Shown piece by piece: positions 34,501-44,195 of a stretch of 64,000 nucleotides of DNA. Numbering within the stretch: the stretch's first letter is position 1; every line of letters begins with the position of its first letter. The notes below the pieces were generated by a model that had not been told where the DNA came from, made no database searches, and saw only the letters and a list, made by a program, of their open reading frames with translations. A program made the position numbers and the translations under genes. The stretch lies in contig NZ_JAGGPJ010000007.1 in NCBI RefSeq assembly GCF_018613875.1, positions 361,619 through 425,618 on the forward strand, given 5' to 3'. Origin of the DNA: Arthrobacter sp. ISL-28 (GTDB lineage Bacteria; Actinomycetota; Actinomycetes; Actinomycetales; Micrococcaceae).

Positions 34501-34516
34501 ACCGTACAGGTACGGT
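34501..34516. promoter_or_regulatory. perfect palindrome upstream of the CDF transporter
   Basis: ACCGTAC-AG-GTACGGT, two perfect 7-nt arms, 73 nt upstream of the TTG start of the transporter. It looks like a dimeric repressor operator; no regulator gene is adjacent. Confidence 0.55.
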
Positions 34517-34588
34517 ATTTACTAGACGGGCGCGGTTCGCGGCCGTATCCATTTCGTTGTCATACCCACGTGAAGAGGTGAAGCTCCC

Positions 34589-35542
34589 TTGGCTGCAACC
34601 GGCGGTACCAAGGCGATTGTCGCGGCTCTGGCTGCAAACCTGACCATCGCTGTCCTGAAGTTCGTCGCTTTTATCCTGACGCTGTCGTCGTCCATGCTGG
34701 CGGAGGCCATCCACTCTGTGGCCGACTCCGGAAACCAGATCCTGCTGCTGGTGGGTGGCAAGCGTGCGAAGCGTGCGGCCAGCGAAGAGCACCCCTTCGG
34801 TTACGGGCGTGAACGTTACATCTACGCGTTCATCGTTTCCATCGTGCTGTTCAGTGTTGGCGGCCTGTTTGCTCTGTATGAAGCGTGGGACAAGTTCCAG
34901 CATCCGCACGCCATCGAGGGCGATTTCTGGTGGGTTCCGCTCGCAGTGCTGATCGGTGCCATCATTGCGGAGTCCTTTTCATTCCGGACGGCCATCATCG
35001 AATCCAACCATGTCCGGGGGAAGCAGAACTGGGTCAGCTTTGTGCGGAACGCCAAGCAGCCGGAGCTGCCGGTGATTCTCCTTGAAGACCTCGGCGCCCT
35101 GGTTGGCCTGATTTTCGCGCTGTTTGGTGTCAGCCTGACGCTGCTGACGCACGATGGCATCTGGGACGCCGCCGGCACGGCAATGATCGGCCTGCTGCTC
35201 GTCGCCATCGCCGTCGTTCTGGCCCTGGAAACGAAGTCACTGCTGCTCGGCGAGTCCGCGAGCCGGGACGACATCGCCAAGATCAGAACTGCCATTGAGT
35301 CTGACGGCACCGGCATCATCCACCTCAAGACCATGCACCTGGGGCCCGAAGAACTGCTCGTTGCCGCGAAGATCACCGTGGCCGCTGCGGATTCCGGGTT
35401 GGAAATCGCCAGGATGATCGATGCTGCAGAGGGCCGGGTCCGCACCGCGGTTCCGATGGCCCGGGTCATCTATCTGGAACCTGACCTTCACCGCTCGGAT
35501 GTGGCCAGCGGACAGGCCTTCGTCGGGGACACCGGGGCCTGA
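34589..35542 (+). CDS. cation diffusion facilitator (CDF) transporter
   Basis: 317 aa with about six membrane helices. The N-terminal region has SSSMLAEAIHSVADSGNQILLLVG, the CDF signature with a HxxxD metal site; a cytosolic C-terminal domain (DIAKIRTAIESDGTGIIHLKTMHLGPEELLVAAKI) follows. These antiporters export Zn, Co, Mn or Fe; the metal cannot be assigned. TTG 34589 is the only start that gives the full first helix; GAGG lies 10-11 nt upstream. Confidence 0.9.
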   Translation: MAATGGTKAIVAALAANLTIAVLKFVAFILTLSSSMLAEAIHSVADSGNQILLLVGGKRAKRAASEEHPFGYGRERYIYAFIVSIVLFSVGGLFALYEAWDKFQHPHAIEGDFWWVPLAVLIGAIIAESFSFRTAIIESNHVRGKQNWVSFVRNAKQPELPVILLEDLGALVGLIFALFGVSLTLLTHDGIWDAAGTAMIGLLLVAIAVVLALETKSLLLGESASRDDIAKIRTAIESDGTGIIHLKTMHLGPEELLVAAKITVAAADSGLEIARMIDAAEGRVRTAVPMARVIYLEPDLHRSDVASGQAFVGDTGA

Positions 35543-35560
35543 CGGTCCACGACGGCCTAC

Positions 35561-35602
35561 GGCCGCTGGCCCTGTGACCGGCTGGTTACGGGGCCAGCGG
35601 CC
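35561..35602. terminator. hairpin terminator shared by CDF and MFS genes
   Basis: GGCCGCTGGCCC and GGGCCAGCGGCC form a perfect 12-bp stem. Its right arm lies inside the last codons of the convergent MFS gene. Confidence 0.7.
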
Positions 35603-36794
35603 GCTTTCGTTCCAGCAGCCCGCTCAGCGCGGCAACTCCCAGGCCCAGAACTGCCAGCACCGCACCCACCAGGGCAGGGGCCACGTAGCCCCATCCCCAT
35701 GCGATGACCAGCCCGCCGAGGAAGGCCCCCAGGGCATTCGCCACGTTCAACGCTGCGTGATTGAGTGAGGAAGCCAGCGATGGCGCATCGGGGGAGGCGT
35801 CCAGCAGACGTGTCTGCAGGGCCGGAACCAGCATGGATCCGGTGGCACCGACGACGAAAACCATGACGAAGGCGGACCAGGGCCAGTGCACGGCGATCGC
35901 ATACACCACCAGTGCGACGGCGATTCCGGGCAGGACCCGGTAGATGGTTCCCATCACGGACTTGTCGGCGATCCTGCCGCCCACAATGTTGCCGGCAACC
36001 ATCCCCAGTCCGTAAAGGGCGACCACCAAGGGAAGCCATGCAGCCGGAATGCCGGCCACCGATGTCATCGTGTGGGCAATGTATGTGTACGTCGCGAAGA
36101 ATCCGCCGAACCCAATGATCCCGATCATGATGGCGAGCCAGACCTGGGCACGCTTCAGTGCCCCGAGTTCCCGGCGGATGCTCGCGTCCGCGTGCGCCTG
36201 CTGGAAGGGGACGAACCTCCAGATCAGGGCCAGGGTCACCAGTCCGAGTGCGCCCACCAGGACGAAGAGCAGCCGCCAGCCGAAGGTCTGGCCAAGCCAT
36301 GTGGCGAAGGGGACCCCGATGACATTAGAAACCGTGAGGCCGGCCATGACCATCGATATGGCCCACCCCCGCTTTGTTGGCGCCACCAGGGAAGCGGCGA
36401 TCACGGCTGCCACGCCGAAGAAGGCCCCGTGCGGCAGGCCGGCGGCGAACCGCGAAACCAGCATGCTCCCGTAATCAGGGGCGATGAACGAGGTCAGGTT
36501 GGCGATGCTGAAGAAGAGCATGAGGCCCAGGGCAAGATACTTGCGCGGAAGCTTCGCTCCGACCGCAGCCAGTACCGGTGCGCCGATAACCACGCCCAGG
36601 GCATAGGCCGAAATCAGGTGGCCCGCCTCCGGGGTGCTGATGTTGAGTCCAAGCTCCACTTCCTTGAGCAGCCCCATCATGGCGAATTCGGTGACGCCGA
36701 TTCCGAATCCTCCCATCGCCAGGGCCAGAATCGCGAGTCCGAGGTGCGAGCCGGGGGCTTTGGGCTTGACGGAAGCTTGAACGGTGGAAGTCAT
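35586..36794 (-). CDS. MFS transporter, AraJ/CmlR-like (DHA1 family)
   Basis: 402 aa from ATG 36794; the long upstream frame crosses the nudix gene and is not used. Twelve helices, with the helix 1 motif LAILALAMGGFGIGVTEFAMMGLLKEV and the D-x-G-type loop (GRIADKSVMG) of the arabinose-efflux/chloramphenicol-exporter group. Likely a drug or sugar exporter. Divergent from the Nudix gene with a 147-nt shared promoter region that is AT-rich near 36855-36885. Confidence 0.85.
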   Translation of the reverse strand: MTSTVQASVKPKAPGSHLGLAILALAMGGFGIGVTEFAMMGLLKEVELGLNISTPEAGHLISAYALGVVIGAPVLAAVGAKLPRKYLALGLMLFFSIANLTSFIAPDYGSMLVSRFAAGLPHGAFFGVAAVIAASLVAPTKRGWAISMVMAGLTVSNVIGVPFATWLGQTFGWRLLFVLVGALGLVTLALIWRFVPFQQAHADASIRRELGALKRAQVWLAIMIGIIGFGGFFATYTYIAHTMTSVAGIPAAWLPLVVALYGLGMVAGNIVGGRIADKSVMGTIYRVLPGIAVALVVYAIAVHWPWSAFVMVFVVGATGSMLVPALQTRLLDASPDAPSLASSLNHAALNVANALGAFLGGLVIAWGWGYVAPALVGAVLAVLGLGVAALSGLLERKRPLAP

Positions 36795-36929
36795 GTGCCT
36801 GCTTTTCAAGGGGCTTGGGCATCGGCACCCGGCGGGTGGAAGGACGCGCTGCGGATAAAAATATGATTTATATAACGCCGCGTCATTGAGGAGTATTCCC
36901 CGTGCTGGGGCCCTAACTATTCTGCCCCA

Positions 36930-36935
36930 TAGACT
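36930..36935 (+). promoter_or_regulatory. -10 hexamer of leaderless Nudix promoter
   Basis: TAGACT lies 6 nt before GTG 36942. The GGGAGG in the gap touches the start codon. Confidence 0.6.
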
Positions 36936-36941
36936 GGGAGG

Positions 36942-37400
36942 GTGACTGAAGTGATCAACGTCGTGGGCGGAGCCGTGCTTGATTCGCTGGCGGAGCCCGC
37001 CCTGCTGCTCGTGGCCCGGCGGACGGCGCCCCCACAGTTTGCCGGCATGTGGGAGTTTCCTGGCGGCAAGGTCGAGGCGGGGGAGGCGCCTGAAGCCGCC
37101 CTGCACCGGGAGCTTCGCGAGGAACTGGGCATCGGCGTAGTCCTGGGAACCGAGCTGAAGGCGCCGGACGCCTCAGGCTGGGTCCTTAATGAACGCGCCT
37201 CGATGCGCGTATGGTTCGCGGAAGTCTCCGACGGCTACGCGCGGCCCCTCGAAGACCACGACGAACTCAAGTGGATCAGCGTCCGGAACCATGACGAAGC
37301 TCTCAGCCTGCCCTGGATCCCTGCCGACCTCCCCATTGTCCGGGCCCTACTGACAGAGCTGGGCACCGCAGTGCCCGCCGACTCCCTCCCGGGACATTAA
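36942..37400 (+). CDS. Nudix hydrolase, MutT-like
   Basis: 152 aa. The Nudix box is complete (GGKVEAGEAPEAALHRELRE then ELGI). The leading VVGGAVLDS and WEFPGGK blocks are those of MutT-type 8-oxo-dGTP or related nucleotide pyrophosphatases that clean the nucleotide pool. Convergent with the radical SAM gene, 10 nt apart. Confidence 0.88.
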   Translation: MTEVINVVGGAVLDSLAEPALLLVARRTAPPQFAGMWEFPGGKVEAGEAPEAALHRELREELGIGVVLGTELKAPDASGWVLNERASMRVWFAEVSDGYARPLEDHDELKWISVRNHDEALSLPWIPADLPIVRALLTELGTAVPADSLPGH

Positions 37401-37410
37401 GGGCGCCCGT

Positions 37411-38523
37411 TCAGAAGAGCGTGGGCTGGGAAGTCTGCGCCGCGCCGGCATGGCCGGCATGCCCGGCGGGCAAGCTCCCTTCCGGGTACGCTGCTTCCTC
37501 GCCCCGGGGGTCATCGACGTCACGGTGGCTGAATCCGTGGGATCCGGAAAAGCCGTGCCGCGCCTTGAAGTAGCGGACCTTGCCGGCGAGCCAGGTCCGG
37601 TATTCCTTCGAGGCGTAGGAACCCGTCCCGTATAGCCTCCTGTACCTCCCGGCCAGTTCCGGGTGGCGTGCCGCGATCCATTGCATGAACCATTCCCGGG
37701 TGCCGGGCTTCAAATAGAGAGCCCCGGCTGTAACGCCGGTGGCCCCGGCGTGCGCAAGTGAACTGAACAGGGAATCCAGGGCTTCATCGCTGTCCGACAG
37801 CCAGGGCAGGATGGGCATGGCCATCACCCCGCACGGCAGGCCGGCTTCGCGCAGTCTCGAAATGAGTTTGAGCCGGGCCCTCGGCCCTGGTGTTCCCGGC
37901 TCCACCGCCTCGGACAGTTCTTCGTCTGTCATGGCGAGCGAGATTCCGATTCCCACCGGGACCTGGGCGGCGGCGTGTTTCAGCAGGGGGATGTCGCGGG
38001 CAAGCAGGGTCCCCTTGGTCAGGATGGACAGCGGTGTGCCGGAGTCCGCCAACGCCCCGATGATTCCAGGCATCAACTGGTAACGGCCTTCGGCGCGCTG
38101 GTAGGGGTCGGTGTTGGTGCCCAGCGCAACGTGCTGGCGTGCCCAGGACGACCTGGCCAGTTCCTTGCGCAACACGTCCGCAGCGTTGATCTTGACCACA
38201 ACCTGGCTGTCGAAATCGAGCCCGGCATCGAAGTCGAGATACGTGTGGCTCTTGCGGGCGAAGCAGTAGACGCATGCATGACTACATCCCCGGTACGGGT
38301 TGATGGTCCACTCGAAAGGCATCCGCGAACCGGAAGCCACCCTATTGAGCACCGATTTGGCGGTGACCTCATGGAAGGTGACCCCGGCGAATTCAGGGGT
38401 GGAGACGGAACGCACAAGCCCGGCCAGCGGCAACAGCGGAACCGCGGCTGGGGCGGCCGCGGTTCCGTTGTCTGCGCCGTGCTCTCCGGATGCCGGTCTG
38501 AGTGCTTGTGCGTCCCACCTCAT
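37411..38523 (-). CDS. SOS-boxed radical SAM protein (Rv2578c/SplB-like)
   Basis: 370 aa from ATG 38523 (MRWDAQALRP); the longer frame would start inside the LexA box. CxxxCxxC cysteines are Cys80, Cys84 and Cys87 in NPYRGCSHACVYCFARKSH, the pattern of the Rv2578c family related to spore photoproduct lyase. Long conserved blocks (LGTNTDPYQRAEGRYQLMPG, ISLAMTDEELSEAVEPGTPG) follow. Function is not established. A LexA box 9 nt upstream of the start places it under SOS control, suggesting a DNA-repair role. Confidence 0.85.
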   Translation of the reverse strand: MRWDAQALRPASGEHGADNGTAAAPAAVPLLPLAGLVRSVSTPEFAGVTFHEVTAKSVLNRVASGSRMPFEWTINPYRGCSHACVYCFARKSHTYLDFDAGLDFDSQVVVKINAADVLRKELARSSWARQHVALGTNTDPYQRAEGRYQLMPGIIGALADSGTPLSILTKGTLLARDIPLLKHAAAQVPVGIGISLAMTDEELSEAVEPGTPGPRARLKLISRLREAGLPCGVMAMPILPWLSDSDEALDSLFSSLAHAGATGVTAGALYLKPGTREWFMQWIAARHPELAGRYRRLYGTGSYASKEYRTWLAGKVRYFKARHGFSGSHGFSHRDVDDPRGEEAAYPEGSLPAGHAGHAGAAQTSQPTLF

Positions 38524-38532
38524 AGCCTCAAT

Positions 38533-38548
38533 TCGAAGGTATGTTCGA
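38533..38548. promoter_or_regulatory. LexA (SOS) box of the radical SAM gene
   Basis: TCGAAG-GTAT-GTTCGA, 11 of 12 half-site bases, ending 9 nt before the start codon on the minus strand. Confidence 0.85.
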
Positions 38549-38613
38549 ATGAAAGTCAAGACACCCCGCCGGCGTTTGTGCCGCCGCGCTGCCGTTGGGG
38601 AGCGCCGCCCTCC

Positions 38614-39072
38614 TCATTGCCCGCGGCGTCGACGGCCGTGGCCGCCGCGGGGCAGTTCCAGGGACGCCGGACGGGGCCGGTAGTAGCCGCCGGCCTCGAG
38701 GCCCGCGTGGCGTTCAAAGGGATTTCCCGACGCCGGGTCGCCGTGCCGCAGCATGGACCAGGCGGCCGAGGCAAAGTAGAGCAGCAGGAACGGCAGCCCC
38801 AGGCACCAGGCGTACTGCGTGCTGTGCCTTTCCTCGTGTCCCAGAAGAACCGGGTTCGACAAGGCTGCCTCCGGCCCCGCCCGGAAAATGACGACATTGC
38901 CCACCGTGAACGCTCCCGCAAACGGCAGCCGCCAGCGGTAACCCGTGGCGATCACCAGGCCCCGGGGGCCGCCGCATGTCCTGGCCCCGGCCAGCCTGGC
39001 AAGAAGGAGCCCCAGCAGCGTGGAAGCATTCAGCAGGTTCGCCAGCTGCCGCAACCGCTGTCCCGGGGTCAT
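38614..39072 (-). CDS. small protein with HExxH motif (putative metallopeptidase-like)
   Basis: 152 aa. Residues 79-83 read HEERH in LLGHEERHSTQYAW, followed by a hydrophobic stretch (about 91-108) and, near 115-125, NPFERHAGLEAGGYY, which offers the downstream Glu of a gluzincin site. This arrangement resembles DUF4157-type mini-gluzincins. A basic Gly/Arg-rich tail ends the protein. No signal peptide is obvious. Function unknown; it is the gene immediately upstream of the pheS promoter on the other strand. Confidence 0.65.
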   Translation of the reverse strand: MTPGQRLRQLANLLNASTLLGLLLARLAGARTCGGPRGLVIATGYRWRLPFAGAFTVGNVVIFRAGPEAALSNPVLLGHEERHSTQYAWCLGLPFLLLYFASAAWSMLRHGDPASGNPFERHAGLEAGGYYRPRPASLELPRGGHGRRRRGQ

Positions 39073-39152
39073 GAGGCCATGCTAGCGGCCGGCCCCCGGG
39101 GCGCCCAGATGCTGACGAAGCCGTCCCGTTCGGGCAGCGGGGCCCGGTCAAT

Positions 39153-39158
39153 TAGACT
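39153..39158 (+). promoter_or_regulatory. -10 hexamer before the pheS leader micro-ORF
   Basis: TAGACT, 7 nt, then GTG 39166. Confidence 0.5.
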
Positions 39159-39165
39159 GGGAACA

Positions 39166-39225
39166 GTGCCCGCCGGCCAACCTCCGGCGAGCCTGCCAGT
39201 GTCCTTGCATGACGTCGTTGCATGA
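39166..39225 (+). CDS. leaderless 19-codon micro-ORF upstream of pheS
   Basis: GTG start 7 nt below a -10 hexamer, 19 codons, stop TGA at 39223-39225; 98 nt before pheS. The peptide (VPAGQPPASLPVSLHDVVA) has no phenylalanine, so it is not a classical Phe attenuator. A GCATGACGTCGTTGCATGACTT-type repeat of TTGCATGAC follows. Supported only by promoter geometry. Confidence 0.3.
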   Translation: MPAGQPPASLPVSLHDVVA

Positions 39226-39323
39226 CTTCTTGCAATGACGTGCCAGTGACGGACGCGCTGCCGGGAAACCGGCACAGCGGCACCGCCTGCTGGCATCACC
39301 CGACTCGTAGCTAAGAACAGTAG

Positions 39324-40385
<1,062 letters not shown>

Positions 40386-40388
40386 ACA

Positions 40389-42932
40389 GTGCGTATCCCA
40401 CTTTCCTGGCTGCGTGAATTCGCGCAGGTACCGGCCGGAGCAACGGCTGAAGACGTCATGGCTGAGCTCGTTAAGGTCGGCTTTGAAGAAGAGGCCGTCC
40501 ACCGCCCCACGGACGCCCTCAAGGGGCCGATCGTGGTGGGCCAGGTCCTGAGCCTGGTCAAGGAGCCGCAGACCAACGGCAAGACCATCAACTGGTGCCA
40601 GGTACGCGTCGTCCCCGAGGGGCAGGAGCAGTCCCTCACCGGCAAGGGCATCGATCCCTCCGGCGTGCAGGGGATCATCTGCGGAGCCCACAATTTCGTG
40701 GAGGGCGACAAAGTTGTGGTCACCCTTCCCGGGGCCGTCCTGCCGGGTGACTTCCACATCTCGGCACGGAAAACCTACGGGCACCTGTCCGCGGGCATGA
40801 TCGCCTCGGTGCGCGAGCTCGGCATCGGCGAAGACCACGACGGCATCCTGGTACTCTCGAGGATCGGGCTGGACCCGGAAATCGGCACCGACGCGATGGA
40901 GCTCCTGGGACTCTGCGATGAAGCCGCCGAAATCAACGTCACCCCTGACCGCGGCTACGCCTTCTCGATCCGGGGCGTCGCCAGGGAATACGCCCACGCC
41001 ACCGGAACGTCCTTCACTGACCCCGCCTCCAAGGTGACCGCGCCCGCGGCATTGACAGGAGGCTACGGGGTCAAGATCAACGACGATGCCCCCATCTACG
41101 GCAAACCGGGCTGCGACCGCTTCGTGGCCCGCACCGTGCGCGGCGTGGACGCCACCCGGCCCACGCCGGCCTGGATGTCCTCGCGCCTTCGTCTGGCCGG
41201 GATCCGTTCCATTTCCCTGCCCGTGGACATCTCCAACTACGTGATGCTGGAACTCGGACAGCCGCTGCATTTCTACGACCAGGACAAACTCTCCGGCGAC
41301 ATCGTGGTCCGGCGCGCAGTGGCAGGGGAGAAACTCACCACGCTCGACGGCAAGGAGCGGTCCCTCGACACGGAGGACCTGCTCATTACGGACGATTCCG
41401 GTCCCATCGGCGTCGCGGGCGTCATGGGCGGCGCCTCCACCGAAGTCTCTGATGCAACGTCCACGGTCCTGATTGAGGCCGCCCACTTCGAGGAAGTTTC
41501 GATTGCCCGCTCACGCCGGCGCCACAAGCTGCCGTCGGAGGCTTCCAAGCGCTTCGAGCGCGGGGTCGACTGGCAGGTGGCGAACATCGCCGCTCAGCGC
41601 GCCGTCGACCTCCTGGTTGAACTCGCCGGAGGCATCGCGGACGAGGCGGGGACCGACGTCGGGACCGCACCTGACGCCGTGACCATCGCCTTGCCGGCAG
41701 GCTTCGCCGCCGAACGGATCGGCATTGACTTCACCGAGGAACAGATCGTCACCTCGCTTGAGGATCTCGGCGCCGTCGTGGAAAAGGCCGACGCCGGCTG
41801 GACGGTTTCGGCGCCCAGCTGGCGGAACGACCTCGAAACCAAGGAAGACCTGTCCGAGGAAATCGCCCGCCTGGTGGGCTACGACCAGATCCCGGCGACG
41901 CTTCCTGTGGCTCCTCCGGGCCGGGGGCTGACCCGCGTGCAGCAGCAGCGGCGGCGCCTGATCCAGGCCCTCGCCGACGCAGGGCTCACCGAGGTGCTCG
42001 CGTACCCGTTCGTGTCCAAGGCTGCCAATGACACCTTCGGCGTGGCCGAGGCGGGGGCATCCCGGACCGCCGTCAAGCTGGCCAATCCGATCAGCGAGGA
42101 GCACGGCTACCTGCGGACGTCGGTTCTGCCCGGGCTCATCGAGGTGGCCAAGCGCAACCATTCGCGCGGCTTCCGCGATCTCGCGCTGTTCGAGGCAGGT
42201 CTCGTCTTCCTGCCTGATGGCACCGTGGGCACCGCATCCATTCCGCCGCTGGGTGTCCGGCCGTCCGATGAGGTGCTGGACGCACTGTACGACGGCGTTC
42301 CGGACCAGCCGCTGCACGTCGCCGCCGTCCTGACCGGCCATGACTCGCCCGCTGCCGCAGGCCACACGCCGCGGGCCTGGGACTGGGCTGATGCCCTGGA
42401 CATCGCCCGGCTTGCCGGTGATGTGCTCGGGGTCGAGATCGTCGTGACGCAGGGCCACCACCAGGCCTTCCACCCCGGCCGGGCTGCGCAACTGTCGCTG
42501 CGCACCGGCGAGGTTGTGGGTTATGCCGGCGAGCTGCACCCGAAGCTCCTGGCCGCCTCCGACATGCCGGCGCGGTCCGTGGCGCTCGAGATAAACGCAG
42601 ATGCCCTGTTCGAGGCCGCTGCTGACGTCATCGTGGCACGCCACATCTCCACCTTCCCGGTGGCCACCCAGGACGTGGCTCTCGTGGTGCCGCAGGACAT
42701 TCCTGCCGACGACGTCCTGGCCGCGCTGCGGGAGGGTGCCGGTGAGCTCCTGGAAGACGTGGCCCTGTTCGATGTCTACGCCGGAAAGGGCATCGAGGAA
42801 GGCAAGAAGTCATTGGCCTTCGGGCTTCGGTTCCGTGCCAACGACCGGACCCTGACGGCGGACGAGGCGTCCGCTGCCCGAGAGAGTGCGGTAGCCGTGG
42901 CTGCCGAGCGCTTCGGCGCAGTGCAGCGCTAG
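40389..42932 (+). CDS. pheT: phenylalanine-tRNA ligase beta subunit
   Basis: 847 aa, GTG start 3 nt after pheS. Domains in order: EMAP-II-like tRNA-binding domain (about 40-165), B3/B4 editing domain (about 215-400), B5 DNA-binding-like domain (about 425-500), class II-like core, and a C-terminal FDX-ACB anticodon-binding domain (about 755-847, FPVATQDVALVVPQDI). Editing removes Tyr-tRNA-Phe. A strong terminator follows. Confidence 0.97.
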   Translation: MRIPLSWLREFAQVPAGATAEDVMAELVKVGFEEEAVHRPTDALKGPIVVGQVLSLVKEPQTNGKTINWCQVRVVPEGQEQSLTGKGIDPSGVQGIICGAHNFVEGDKVVVTLPGAVLPGDFHISARKTYGHLSAGMIASVRELGIGEDHDGILVLSRIGLDPEIGTDAMELLGLCDEAAEINVTPDRGYAFSIRGVAREYAHATGTSFTDPASKVTAPAALTGGYGVKINDDAPIYGKPGCDRFVARTVRGVDATRPTPAWMSSRLRLAGIRSISLPVDISNYVMLELGQPLHFYDQDKLSGDIVVRRAVAGEKLTTLDGKERSLDTEDLLITDDSGPIGVAGVMGGASTEVSDATSTVLIEAAHFEEVSIARSRRRHKLPSEASKRFERGVDWQVANIAAQRAVDLLVELAGGIADEAGTDVGTAPDAVTIALPAGFAAERIGIDFTEEQIVTSLEDLGAVVEKADAGWTVSAPSWRNDLETKEDLSEEIARLVGYDQIPATLPVAPPGRGLTRVQQQRRRLIQALADAGLTEVLAYPFVSKAANDTFGVAEAGASRTAVKLANPISEEHGYLRTSVLPGLIEVAKRNHSRGFRDLALFEAGLVFLPDGTVGTASIPPLGVRPSDEVLDALYDGVPDQPLHVAAVLTGHDSPAAAGHTPRAWDWADALDIARLAGDVLGVEIVVTQGHHQAFHPGRAAQLSLRTGEVVGYAGELHPKLLAASDMPARSVALEINADALFEAAADVIVARHISTFPVATQDVALVVPQDIPADDVLAALREGAGELLEDVALFDVYAGKGIEEGKKSLAFGLRFRANDRTLTADEASAARESAVAVAAERFGAVQR

Positions 42933-42972
42933 TCGTTCGCCGCAAAGCCAAATCCAGCACCATAAACCAGGA

Positions 42973-43006
42973 AATCCCCGCAGCCTTGGCGGCTGCGGGG
43001 ATTTTT
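42973..43006 (+). terminator. strong intrinsic terminator of pheST
   Basis: AATCCCCGCAGCC pairs with GGCTGCGGGGATT around a short TTGGC loop and runs into TTTTTT. The best canonical terminator in the window. Confidence 0.92.
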
Positions 43007-43040
43007 TGTGGCCTGTCGGGCAGCCGGAGTTAACGCTGCA

Positions 43041-44006
43041 TCAGGGCACCAGCAGGACCTTGCCGGTGGTGCGCCGTCCTTCAAGGTCCTCGTGGGCCCG
43101 CCGTGCCTCGGCCAGGGGATAGGTGGCTCCGATCCGGACCTTAAGGTTTCCGTTGGCCGCGGCGGCGAAGATTTCCCCCGAGCGCCAGTGGCGCTCCTGT
43201 GCGTTGAGCAGGAAGTGCGCGAGGGACGGCCGGGTCAGCGTCAGCGAGCCGCCGGCATTCAGGCGCTGGGGGTCGACGGGCGCGACAGCGCCGGATGCAG
43301 CCCCGAACAGGACAAGTGTTCCGCGCGTGCGCAGGCAGGAGAGGGAACCGTCGAAGGTGTTCCGGCCGACGCCGTCGTACACCACGTCCACGCCTTTCCC
43401 GCCGGTCAGTTCCCGGACGTGGTGCGGAAATCCTTCGTACCGCAGCACGTGGTCGGCTCCGGCTTCCCGGGCAAGTTCCTCCTTGGCGTCAGAGGATACG
43501 GTGGTGATGACCCGTGCGCCGCGTTCCTTGAGCAGCTGGGTCAAGAGCAGGCCGACGCCGCCGGCGCCTGCATGCGTCATCACCGTATGGCCGGGCTCCA
43601 CCCTGAAGGATGAATTGATGAGGTAGTGGGCCGTCATGCCCTGCAGGGGGAGGGCCGCCGCCGTCTGGTCGTCCACGCCGTCCGGCACGGGGAGGGCTTT
43701 GGCCGCGTCAAGCACGGTATAGCCGGCATAGCATTTCGAGCCCTCGGCCGTGGCGACGCGGCTGCCGACCATGAAATTCTCGACGCCTTCGCCCACCTCC
43801 TCGACCGTTCCCGCGGCTTCCGAGCCCGGGGTGAAGGGAAAGGGCACCTTGTACATGCCGCCGCGCTGGTAGGTGTCGATGAAGTTCACGCCGGTTGCTG
43901 CCACCTTGATGAGCAGTTGGCCGGGGCCGGGCACGGGGCGGTCGATCTCCGCGAAGTCCAGAACCTCGGGTCCGCCCGCCTGCTGGGCGACGATGGCATG
44001 CGTCAT
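43041..44006 (-). CDS. quinone oxidoreductase (MDR superfamily, QorA-like)
   Basis: 321 aa from ATG 44006, preceded by AAAGGAGA. GroES-like N-domain with NFIDTYQRGGMYKVPFPFTPGSEAAG, and a Rossmann domain with the AGAGGVG nucleotide loop. No structural-zinc cysteine cluster, as expected for NADPH:quinone reductases of the zeta-crystallin type. It reduces quinones with NADPH. Convergent with pheT, divergent from the PLP enzyme gene. Confidence 0.92.
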   Translation of the reverse strand: MTHAIVAQQAGGPEVLDFAEIDRPVPGPGQLLIKVAATGVNFIDTYQRGGMYKVPFPFTPGSEAAGTVEEVGEGVENFMVGSRVATAEGSKCYAGYTVLDAAKALPVPDGVDDQTAAALPLQGMTAHYLINSSFRVEPGHTVMTHAGAGGVGLLLTQLLKERGARVITTVSSDAKEELAREAGADHVLRYEGFPHHVRELTGGKGVDVVYDGVGRNTFDGSLSCLRTRGTLVLFGAASGAVAPVDPQRLNAGGSLTLTRPSLAHFLLNAQERHWRSGEIFAAAANGNLKVRIGATYPLAEARRAHEDLEGRRTTGKVLLVP

Positions 44007-44195
44007 GGAAGGTCTCCTTTCCCGGGGCCGGGACTTCCGGCGGCCGGATTCTTCATCCATCCTATGGAGAGCCGTGCGTGAGGCGAAGTTGCGCGGCGGT
44101 GTTGACGAGATTCCTGCGGCGTGGCATTTCCCAGTGACCGATCCGGCCGCTGGTCCCCGTACCATGGGGAAGTGCCGCGTCGCGAAGGGGAGTAC

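Noticed and set aside
35886..36866. 326-codon plus-strand frame antisense to the AraJ-like MFS gene
   Set aside because: His/Gly/Asp-rich shadow with no recognisable domain, while the opposite strand encodes a clear 12-helix transporter.
37975..39225. 416-codon plus-strand frame over the radical SAM and HExxH genes
   Set aside because: It runs antisense to two supported genes and two promoters. Only its last 20 codons coincide with the pheS leader micro-ORF.
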